Shown here: positions 1 through 5,928 of the stretch, one piece after another
How the letters are laid out: each line of letters starts with the position of its first letter
How positions within the stretch are numbered: the stretch's first letter is position 1
Assembly: GCA_002449135.1 (NCBI GenBank)
Contig: DKCH01000026.1
Coordinates: 1 to 7,587, forward strand
Reading direction: 5' to 3'
Source of the DNA: Caryophanales bacterium UBA6879
GTDB taxonomy: Bacteria > Bacillota_I > Bacilli_A > RFN20 > CAG-288
Length of the DNA: 7,587 nucleotides
The notes under the pieces: model-generated
Databases searched by the model: none
Told to the model about the DNA's origin: nothing
The model's input: only the letters and a program-made list of their open reading frames with translations
Made by a program: the position numbers and the translations under genes

Positions 1-37
1 AAGACTTAAAGTTAAAATACCATTTTCTAATTTAACT

Positions 38-1576
38 TTACTTGTGAGATTCATCAGTGTTTTTTTCATCCTTTTCTTTATTATCTCCACGATCTCTCAT
101 GGTTGGGAAAAGTAAGACTTCTCTTATAGAATCAACACCAGCAAGTAACATAATAAGTCTATCAATACCAAAGCCAATACCACCAGTTGGAGGTAAACCA
201 TACTCTAAAGCATCAAGGAAATTGTAATCTATTTCATTAGCTTCATCATTACCTGCTTCTCTTTCTTTCATTTGGTTAATGAATCTTTCTTTTTGATCAA
301 TTGGATCATTTAATTCTGTATAAGCATTGCAAAATTCTTTGCAGGCAATATAAAGTTCAAAACGCTCAGTAAAGCGTGGATCTTTATCATTCTTTCTAGC
401 TAATGGAGTTATTTCAATAGGATGACCATAAACTATAGTAGGTTGAACCAAAGTTTCTTCGACAAACTTTTCAAAGAAAGCATTAACAATATGTCCATAT
501 TTAAAATGAGGTTCGACTTCAACTTGATATTTCTTAGCTAAAGCTAAAGCTTCTTCATCAGAATGAACTTGAACAAAATCAATACCAGTTTTTTCTTTAA
601 TTAAATCACACATACTGGCTTTTTTGAATTCAGGTCCAACATCAATATCATAACCTAACCAATGTAACTTAGTAGAATGAACAACTTTTAAAGCTAAATC
701 TCTAACTAAATCCTCTGCTAATTGAATCATGTCAGAAAGATCACCATAAGCTTGATAGACTTCCATTGAAGTAAATTCAGGACTATGAGTTAAATCAATA
801 CCTTCGTTTCTAAATTGTCTACCAATTTCATAAACTCTTTCCATGCCACCTACTAAAAGTTTCTTTAATGCTAATTCAGTAGCAATTCTTAAATAAAAAT
901 CCTTATTTAAAGCATTATAATGAGTAATAAAAGGTTTAGCAGAAGCACCACCTAAAATAGGTTGTAACATACTAGTTTCAACTTCAACAAAACCTTTATT
1001 ATCTAAAAAACGTTGAATTTCACGAATAATTGCTGGTCTTAAAAATGCTATTCTCTTAGCATCTTCATTCATAATTAAATCAAGATATCTCTTTCTATAT
1101 CTTTCTTCTACATCAGTTAAACCATGGAATTTTTCAGGTAATGGCTTTAATGCTTTTACTAAGTGAGTAAAATGAGTAACTTTAATAGTAAGCTCGCCAG
1201 TTTGAGTCTTCATCGGACTTCCACAAACACCTACAATATCACCAACATCAGAAAGCTTAAAAATTTTATAATTATCTTCACCAACATTTTGTAAATTAAT
1301 ATAGCATTGGATTTTCCCGTATTTATCTTGAATATTAAAAAATGCGGCTTTACCCATCTTTCTTAATAACATGATACGTCCAGCTAAAGTAACTTTATCA
1401 GTAGATGTAGCTAAAACATCATGCTCAATATTTCCATATTTTTCTTTTACAGCTTTAGTAGAATCAGTAACTTCAAAACGTTGTCCGAAAGGGTTAACTC
1501 CTAATTCTACATATTTTTCTAACTTATTACGTCTTGCTAATTCTTGATCAGTAAGTTTAACTTTAATTTCATTCAT
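38..1576 (-). CDS. lysS: Lysyl-tRNA synthetase, class II (LysRS)
   Basis: This cytoplasmic enzyme charges tRNA-Lys with lysine using ATP. The 512-residue product is full length for bacterial class II LysRS. An N-terminal OB-fold anticodon-binding domain spans about residues 62-140. The catalytic core carries motif 1 (about 188-205), motif 2 (253-278, with RQFRNEG and HSPEFTSMEVYQAYGD) and motif 3 (465-480, GGIGFGIDR, ending in the conserved Arg473 that contacts ATP). The last 18 or so residues are a highly charged tail of low complexity. The ATG is supported by an AAAAGGA ribosome site at 1587-1593, about 10 bases upstream. The gene is last in a same-strand series but has its own promoter, so it can be expressed independently of the genes upstream. 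The leader is too short for a T-box. The stop codon is TAA at 38-40. Identification is secure. Confidence 0.98.
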   Translation of the reverse strand: MNEIKVKLTDQELARRNKLEKYVELGVNPFGQRFEVTDSTKAVKEKYGNIEHDVLATSTDKVTLAGRIMLLRKMGKAAFFNIQDKYGKIQCYINLQNVGEDNYKIFKLSDVGDIVGVCGSPMKTQTGELTIKVTHFTHLVKALKPLPEKFHGLTDVEERYRKRYLDLIMNEDAKRIAFLRPAIIREIQRFLDNKGFVEVETSMLQPILGGASAKPFITHYNALNKDFYLRIATELALKKLLVGGMERVYEIGRQFRNEGIDLTHSPEFTSMEVYQAYGDLSDMIQLAEDLVRDLALKVVHSTKLHWLGYDIDVGPEFKKASMCDLIKEKTGIDFVQVHSDEEALALAKKYQVEVEPHFKYGHIVNAFFEKFVEETLVQPTIVYGHPIEITPLARKNDKDPRFTERFELYIACKEFCNAYTELNDPIDQKERFINQMKEREAGNDEANEIDYNFLDALEYGLPPTGGIGFGIDRLIMLLAGVDSIREVLLFPTMRDRGDNKEKDEKNTDESHK

Positions 1577-1606
1577 ATTATTTTTTTCCTTTTTCTAAGC
1601 TTTTTT

Positions 1607-1635
1607 ATTATAACCAATATTAACCTTTTTGTTAA
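1607..1635 (-). promoter_or_regulatory. Sigma-70-type promoter of lysS
   Basis: On the minus strand, TTAACA (1630-1635) is followed by exactly 17 bases and then TATAAT (1607-1612). That is one mismatch from consensus in the -35 box and a perfect -10 box. Predicted transcription start is near 1600, giving a leader of about 24 bases that contains the lysS ribosome site. The promoter lies in the 78-base gap after the 103-residue gene. It is the best-formed promoter in the window. Confidence 0.75.
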
Positions 1636-1654
1636 ATTAAGTATAAATTTACTA

Positions 1655-1966
1655 TTAAATAATTTTATAAGAAGCAGGAGTATTAAACTGATTTATTAAA
1701 ATATATTCCCCTTCTTTATAACTTTTTGACATATTTTCCACAACCTTAACAACTTCAAATGAAATAGTATAAAAATTTTCAACATCCTCCTCTTTTAAAA
1801 TTAGTTGATCAGTAGAATAAGAATCATCCTCAAAATCTAGGTCATATTTTACTAATATTACATCCCCTAAAGGCATTTCAAGTTCAAATATTTTATCCTT
1901 ATTTGCTAAAACCAACTTATGAAAACTAGCAAAACCACTTTTAATTTCTTTTTCTGTATAATTCAT
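1655..1966 (-). CDS. Hypothetical 103-residue protein, possibly GroES-fold-like
   Basis: I do not recognise the family. The gene is well supported: a strong TAAGGAG ribosome site (1974-1980) lies 7 bases before the ATG, and the start is 24 bases after the stop of the cation transporter gene, so the two are probably cotranscribed. The protein is acidic, with no signal peptide or membrane segment, and is probably cytosolic. After a helical first 30 residues there is a run of beta-rich segments: GDVILVKYDL (34-43), an acidic stretch, YTISFEVVKVVE (66-77) and YKEGEYILINQF (83-94). The order resembles GroES-type co-chaperonins (DRVIVK, then GEVLAVG, then VGDIVIF), but no signature is strict enough to assign it. 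A small metal- or stress-related accessory protein is equally possible from context. Confidence 0.8.
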   Translation of the reverse strand: MNYTEKEIKSGFASFHKLVLANKDKIFELEMPLGDVILVKYDLDFEDDSYSTDQLILKEEDVENFYTISFEVVKVVENMSKSYKEGEYILINQFNTPASYKII

Positions 1967-1990
1967 TTTAATTCTCCTTACTTAATTAAA

Positions 1991-3187
1991 TTAATCATTC
2001 TCATTTGAGATTAAAGTATATTCTTCATCAATAGTAATTTTAGGATTATATTTTTGATTAACTGACTTTATCCCTTTTGTTACTTTTGCAATAATGCTTT
2101 TTTCATTATTCTTTAAATCATTAGGAATTACTAAGTCAAAAATAACATTCGTACAATTCTTGCCATTTACAAGTCTTAAATCATGAAAAGAAAGCTTATT
2201 AGAAATGTCTTTAACAATGCTTGTTAAACTAGCTTTTACCTTAGCTAACTCAGGATCATGAACATTAATTGGATCCATATGAACCACTAAATTAACTCCT
2301 AATTTTGCATTAACCTCTTTTTCAATTCCATCTATCATTTCATGACTAGCAAAAACATTAACATCACCATCTACTTCAACATGGATAGAAGCAAAAATCT
2401 TATCTGGTCCATAAGAATGAATCTCTAAATCATGGATTCCTAAAACCCCTTTATGAGCTTTAACTAATTTAACTAATTTATTGACTAACTCATCACTAGG
2501 CTTTTCACCTATTAAAATATCACTAGTTTCCTTCAATAAAGAAAAACCACTATAAAGAATAAATAAACCAACCAAAATAGCTATAATACCATCAACTTGA
2601 GTAAACCCAGTATAGTATGAAATTACTAAGCCAATAATAACACCAATAGTAGAAATAATATCATTTCTGGCATCCGCCCCTAAAGCCATTAAACTAATAG
2701 AAGAAATTCTTTTACCTAAAGCATAATAACAAAGTGATTGAAACAATTTAACAAAAGCAGCTACAACCAAAATAATAAATGAAGCAAGAGGAAAACTATT
2801 TAATTTTTCTCCAGGATTAATAATATTCATTACCCCTTGATAAATAATATTAATAGCTAAAGCCATAATAACTACTGAAATAATTAAAGAAATAATATAT
2901 TCAATTCTTTCATGACCATAAGGATGTTCCTTATCAGCTGGCTTACCAGCTAATCTACATCCGACTATATTTAAAATACAATTAAAAAAATCAGATAAGT
3001 TATTAATAGCATCAGCAATAATTGAAACATTTAAAGTAATAAAACCGATAATTAGCTTCATTACTACTAAAATAAGATTAGAAATAAAGCCAATACTAGA
3101 ACCCAAAATACCATAACTAGTTCTTACTTTATTATTCTTAACATTTTTATAATTTGGTACAAAAATTTTAAGCAAAATTTCAATCAT
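1991..3187 (-). CDS. Cation diffusion facilitator (CDF) transporter, probably Mn2+-type, with an extra C-terminal domain
   Basis: This is an integral-membrane metal/proton antiporter that exports divalent cations. It has six predicted membrane helices in residues about 30-225, the CDF signature HPYGHERIE (88-95) and the ferredoxin-like cytoplasmic domain beginning at GIHDLEIHSYG (250-260) and ending near H303/D305. The transport site is Asn62-xxx-Asp66 in helix 2 and Asp172-xxx-Asp176 in helix 5. Zn2+ exporters usually have His-Asp/His-Asp; the Asn-Asp/Asp-Asp set is that described for Mn2+ exporters such as streptococcal MntE, so Mn2+ is the favoured substrate (inference). At 398 residues it is about 90 longer than a minimal CDF; the extension (311-398) looks like a second, diverged copy of the cytoplasmic domain. 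The start has an AAAGGAG site (3198-3204) located inside the upstream gene, with an 8-base overlap (ATGATTGA) that suggests translational coupling. Confidence 0.95.
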   Translation of the reverse strand: MIEILLKIFVPNYKNVKNNKVRTSYGILGSSIGFISNLILVVMKLIIGFITLNVSIIADAINNLSDFFNCILNIVGCRLAGKPADKEHPYGHERIEYIISLIISVVIMALAINIIYQGVMNIINPGEKLNSFPLASFIILVVAAFVKLFQSLCYYALGKRISSISLMALGADARNDIISTIGVIIGLVISYYTGFTQVDGIIAILVGLFILYSGFSLLKETSDILIGEKPSDELVNKLVKLVKAHKGVLGIHDLEIHSYGPDKIFASIHVEVDGDVNVFASHEMIDGIEKEVNAKLGVNLVVHMDPINVHDPELAKVKASLTSIVKDISNKLSFHDLRLVNGKNCTNVIFDLVIPNDLKNNEKSIIAKVTKGIKSVNQKYNPKITIDEEYTLISNEND

Positions 3188-3677
3188 ATATAAACAGCTC
3201 CTTTTCTTTTAAAATGTTTTTAAACTTCCTTACATTAAAAATAGTTGGTATTTCACCTATTTTTACATTGTCTTCATTTTTTCTATTATACAAGTTATTT
3301 ATTAAATCAATAGCTTCATTAAACAAAAAACAAGCTAAATTTAACTTATATTCAATATTTTTAAAATCAATTTCTCCATTATTTACATTTTCATGCACAA
3401 TATGATGATGAATCAAGCTATTTCGATAACTAATTACTAATTTTAAATTTTTAAATGTTTCATTAGAAATTAACTTTGACTTTCTTAACATTGAATTAAC
3501 AGAACCAATAGGAGCTTCTTGATATTGACAATTTAAATTTAAAAAAGATGCCAATAATTTATATTTTTCTTCCAAATCCATATTTAAAATCATTAGTTGT
3601 CCTAATGCTAAATATAAATCACTAAAATTATTAATATTAAACTTTTTAAGTTCAAAACCACTTAAATCAATATTCAT
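3180..3677 (-). CDS. HEPN-like small helical protein with RxxxxH motif
   Basis: This 165-residue, probably cytosolic, all-helical protein has a central ISYRNSLIHHH segment. R85-N-S-L-I-H90 (numbered from the start chosen here) matches the RxxxxH motif of HEPN domains, often RNases in toxin-antitoxin, defence and RNA-decay systems. The layout also fits: an early helix pair (LYLALGQLMILNMDLEEKYKLL), then an Arg/Lys-rich helix, then the motif helix. Other HEPN-like families carry RNxxxH without known nuclease activity, so a toxin role is not established, and no antitoxin-like partner (MNT nucleotidyltransferase, for example) is adjacent. It begins a unit with the CDF gene, overlapping it by 8 bases. 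In-frame ATGs lie at 3695, 3683 and 3677; none has a good ribosome site. The 3695 ATG overlaps the putative -10 element, so I prefer 3677, with a nearly leaderless transcript. The longest possible version has 171 residues. Confidence 0.8.
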   Translation of the reverse strand: MNIDLSGFELKKFNINNFSDLYLALGQLMILNMDLEEKYKLLASFLNLNCQYQEAPIGSVNSMLRKSKLISNETFKNLKLVISYRNSLIHHHIVHENVNNGEIDFKNIEYKLNLACFLFNEAIDLINNLYNRKNEDNVKIGEIPTIFNVRKFKNILKEKELFIYD

Positions 3678-3685
3678 ACCCATTA

Positions 3686-3694
3686 ATTTTATCA
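3686..3694 (-). promoter_or_regulatory. Extended -10 promoter of the HEPN-CDF-103aa unit
   Basis: The minus strand reads TGATAAAAT here, an extended -10 (TGn plus TAAAAT). No -35 box is evident at the usual distance, as is common for extended -10 promoters. Transcription would start near 3679, only about 2 bases before the ATG at 3677. Two direct copies of GTTAATAA (plus-strand TTATTAAC at 3702-3709 and 3727-3734, 25 bases apart) lie just upstream and might bind a regulator. In such AT-rich DNA, chance occurrence cannot be excluded. Confidence 0.5.
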
Positions 3695-3770
3695 TGTATA
3701 TTTATTAACTAAGTAGTTTATAAAAATTATTAACAAAGATGTTTATACTTTTTTATTAATAATAAGAAAT

Positions 3771-4022
3771 TTATCGACGTAATCTAAAAAGATAATAAAG
3801 TACTCTAAATTGCTTAAATTTAATTAACACTTTTTTAATTTTATCTTTGAAATTTAATTTCATTTTTTTATAAACACTTGTTTTCAAATCAATATTTCGG
3901 CAAAACCCTATAAATTGTTTAATATCTAAAATTTGTGAGTTAGTTTTTAAAATCTTAGTCAAACTATGAAATTCAGCAACATAATAATTATGGTCATCAC
4001 TAGATAAATATTCTAAATACAT
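3771..4022 (-). CDS. Small hypothetical basic protein, possibly a gene remnant
   Basis: An 83-codon frame with no recognisable domain. The first half is mixed, with acidic SSDDH near the start; the last 30 residues are strongly basic and amphipathic (KDKIKKVLIKFKQF then LYYLFRLRR), like membrane-associated tails of polysaccharide glycosyltransferases. There is no ribosome site before the ATG and no convincing promoter. The frame is open only 7 codons further upstream before a stop, so the start is arbitrary. The gene is divergent from the Wzz-like gene (69-base gap). It may be the surviving C-terminal end of a larger gene lost from this polysaccharide locus, or a genuine small protein. I favour a remnant, with low certainty. 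Confidence 0.35.
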   Translation of the reverse strand: MYLEYLSSDDHNYYVAEFHSLTKILKTNSQILDIKQFIGFCRNIDLKTSVYKKMKLNFKDKIKKVLIKFKQFRVLYYLFRLRR

Positions 4023-4049
4023 GCAACATATTTGAAACTTTAATTAATA

Positions 4050-4072
4050 AAAATATTTTGATAAAATATTTT
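4050..4072 (+). promoter_or_regulatory. Extended -10 promoter and tandem palindromes before the Wzz-like gene
   Basis: TGATAAAAT (4059-4067) is an extended -10 with no clear -35; the start would be near 4074, giving an 18-base leader that holds the AAGAGGT ribosome site (4081-4087). The element is embedded in two copies of the self-complementary decamer AAAATATTTT (4050-4059 and 4063-4072) separated by GAT. This could be an operator overlapping the promoter. The bases TTTTGATAAAATAT (4056-4069) recur exactly at 7231-7244 before rfbB. Confidence 0.5.
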
Positions 4073-4091
4073 ATGATTAAAAGAGGTAAAT

Positions 4092-5570
4092 ATGGACTCC
4101 AAAAATGAACAAACAATAATAATTAAAGATTATGATGAATCTCTATCAAAAGAAAATTCATTTAAATGGTCAACTTATTTTCATTTTACTAATGTCTACA
4201 AATATTGGATTTTAGGCATCTCATTAGTTTCTATGATTGGTGGTTACTTAGCTGTTAGTCTAGGTGTTAATCCTAACTTAGAACATTTTTCAACTTCTTT
4301 TAAACTTACATTGCCATTAAATAAAACATCTGTTGCTCAAAAGACAACTGATGGAACAGTCAAACAAACATATCAAATCACTTATTTAGATGGCTCTGCT
4401 TTTTCACCACTAGATATTATTTCATCCGGATTAATTAAAACCACTTTAAAAAGCAATGATACACTTTTAAAAGTTTCTTATGAAAAATTAGTTAAAGATA
4501 ACTCTTTAAGTATTTCATATAAAGAAGGAACCAATCCTGAAGACCTTTATTTTACTTTAAAATGTAATTTAAAACCTTTTAATAATGAAGAAACTGCTAA
4601 AGTCTTTGTTGATACTTTAATAAAAAATTTCACTAATTTAGCAAATGCTAAAGCTAAAAACTATAAAATATCAAATTTAGTCCCCTCTAAAGAAAAACTA
4701 ATAAATTATAATTACGATAAAATTTTAAATTTTATGAGTGCTCAATATGATAATATCATTACAAATTATGATAAACTCGCTGAAGAATATAATTCAAATA
4801 CTGTAATTAATGAAGACGGCAATACTATTGCTGAAAAAACTTATGAATTATCTCAAACTACTAAAAAAGATCTCAGCAATTTAAAACTTAGTTTTGATAA
4901 ATTTAACTTTATTAGATATAGCGAAAATGCAGAAGAAAATACTAAAACCATTGATAATTTAAAAGATGAAGCTGAATCCCTTAAAGAAGCATTAGAACAG
5001 TATGTTGATTTAATAAATTTTTATACAAATATTATTAATTCATCTAATTCTCAAACAACTGATACAACTAAATTATTAGATGCTTTATTAGAAGCTAAAA
5101 GTAATTATAACAAAACTAAAAAAGAATTAGAGGCAATTGGATACAAAGTAAATGAGACAACTGATACCAATAAAAACATTTCATTTACAGTTTTAGATCC
5201 TGAAGATTCTAATAATGATTTAACCGGAATGATACAAAACTTAGAAAATCCTACTGAAGAGTGGTTAACAAAATTAAAAGAATTTGACACAAAAATTGAT
5301 GCCATGGCTGATACATTCATTCAGGATACTGAATATCTAAATCAATCTATGTACTATTGCTTTGAAGAATATGCAACAACGATTAAATATGATAGTATTG
5401 CTTTAATTAATATAGAAGGAGACATTTCTCCTATGTTAGGAGCTATAGGATTCCTCTTTTTAGCTTTTGTAATATCTTCTTTATCTTTTGCTTGTTATGG
5501 ATACAATAAAAACAAGCAAGATATAGAAAAAAACAACGAAGAAAAACCTGTTGAAAATAAAAATAAATAA
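4092..5570 (+). CDS. Wzz-like polysaccharide co-polymerase / chain-length determinant protein
   Basis: This 492-residue membrane protein has the polysaccharide co-polymerase layout. A polar cytoplasmic N-terminus (1-37) is followed by one membrane helix (about 38-58, YWILGISLVSMIGGYLAVSL), a large outside domain (about 60-445), a second helix (about 448-470, preceded by Pro447) and a short charged cytoplasmic tail. The outside domain contains long charged helices, probably coiled coil, around 200-232, 256-315 and 325-350, as in Wzz/LPS chain-length proteins. No Walker motif or tyrosine-kinase domain is fused. Proteins of this class set chain length or assist export of surface polysaccharide; neighbouring DUF4422 and rfbB genes agree. 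The assignment rests on architecture rather than strict motifs, so another surface-anchored coiled-coil protein remains possible. The start has an AAGAGGT site 4 bases upstream. TAA stop at 5568-5570. Confidence 0.75.
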   Translation: MDSKNEQTIIIKDYDESLSKENSFKWSTYFHFTNVYKYWILGISLVSMIGGYLAVSLGVNPNLEHFSTSFKLTLPLNKTSVAQKTTDGTVKQTYQITYLDGSAFSPLDIISSGLIKTTLKSNDTLLKVSYEKLVKDNSLSISYKEGTNPEDLYFTLKCNLKPFNNEETAKVFVDTLIKNFTNLANAKAKNYKISNLVPSKEKLINYNYDKILNFMSAQYDNIITNYDKLAEEYNSNTVINEDGNTIAEKTYELSQTTKKDLSNLKLSFDKFNFIRYSENAEENTKTIDNLKDEAESLKEALEQYVDLINFYTNIINSSNSQTTDTTKLLDALLEAKSNYNKTKKELEAIGYKVNETTDTNKNISFTVLDPEDSNNDLTGMIQNLENPTEEWLTKLKEFDTKIDAMADTFIQDTEYLNQSMYYCFEEYATTIKYDSIALINIEGDISPMLGAIGFLFLAFVISSLSFACYGYNKNKQDIEKNNEEKPVENKNK

Positions 5571-5926
5571 CAATTAAAAAACTAATTTATTTTTTAAGCT
5601 AATAATAAGAGAATGAGTAACTGAAAAATAATTAAATTTATATTTAAGTATTGCAAAAGCAAAAATCACATAGCAAATATTATAATTTGTAGTTAAAATA
5701 ATTTGTTATAAAGAAAGTCTTGTTTTGAATTGAATAACCTAATTTTAGTAAAAAATTATCTAACTATGTATGTCCATAATCTATTGTGATAACTTTCGAA
5801 TCTAAACAATATCGATTAACAATTTAATATAAAATACTTTAAATTGTTTTTACAGCATTATAAAAGTTATTATAGTATCAAAAAACATATGTTATATTCA
5901 TATTAAATTATAAAATGATTTAATTT
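5571..5926. other. Gene-free 356-base gap between convergent genes
   Basis: No reading frame of useful length exists on either strand; stops are dense in all frames. The gap holds a weak all-AT inverted repeat just after the Wzz-like stop (TTAAAAAA 5574-5581, TTTTTTAA 5590-5597), a possible extended -10 (TGTTATAAA, 5704-5712, plus strand), and two hairpins followed by T-runs (5818-5851 and 5902-5928). Bases about 5713-5820 look less monotonously AT-rich than their surroundings. It could be a long 3' untranslated region, a small RNA locus or decayed coding DNA. Confidence 0.6.
5818..5851 (+). terminator. Possible Rho-independent terminator, plus strand
   Basis: AACAATTTAA (5818-5827) pairs perfectly over 10 bases with TTAAATTGTT (5839-5848) around an 11-base loop, and the second arm runs into a 5-base T-tract (5847-5851). 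The stem has only one G-C pair, so it is weak. It could end a transcript from the Wzz-like gene 250 bases upstream, or a small RNA starting near 5719. Confidence 0.35.
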
Positions 5927-5928
5927 TT
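5902..5928 (+). terminator. Possible second weak terminator, plus strand
   Basis: ATTAAATTAT (5902-5911) can pair with ATGATTTAAT (5915-5924) as 10 base pairs including one U-G wobble, closed by an AAA loop, followed by T at 5924-5928. All pairs but the wobble are A-U. It abuts the end of the convergent DUF4422 gene and could stop plus-strand read-through into it. Confidence 0.3.

Noticed and set aside
7..40. Perfect 10-base inverted repeat TAAAGTTAAA / TTTAACTTTA spanning the lysS stop, considered as a terminator
   Set aside because: It is almost wholly A-T, has a 14-base loop and no T-run follows on the minus strand, so intrinsic termination is unlikely.
1577..1654. Leader of lysS considered for a T-box or other riboswitch
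   Set aside because: The predicted transcript leader is about 24 bases, far too short, and there is no specifier or antiterminator structure.
3214..3405. 63-codon plus-strand frame opposite the HEPN-like gene
   Set aside because: It is antisense to a better-supported gene, with low-complexity hydrophobic content; this is an AT-rich shadow frame.
3180..4022. HEPN-like gene plus the 83-codon frame considered as a toxin-antitoxin pair
   Set aside because: The 83-codon frame lacks a ribosome site and has neither a nucleotidyltransferase nor a DNA-binding antitoxin signature, and 75-90 bases including a separate promoter lie between them.
4073..4108. 11-codon ATG frame starting near the predicted Wzz-like transcript start, considered as a leaderless upstream peptide
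   Set aside because: The predicted start site falls at or just after its ATG, the frame overlaps the real start and nothing supports translation.
5105..5320. 71-codon minus-strand frame inside the Wzz-like gene
   Set aside because: It is a shadow of the co-polymerase coding sequence with no ribosome site or recognisable product.
5574..5597. TTAAAAAA / TTTTTTAA inverted repeat just after the Wzz-like stop, considered as a terminator
   Set aside because: The stem is only A-U pairs and the T-run is part of the stem itself, so it is very weak; such repeats are expected by chance in this composition.
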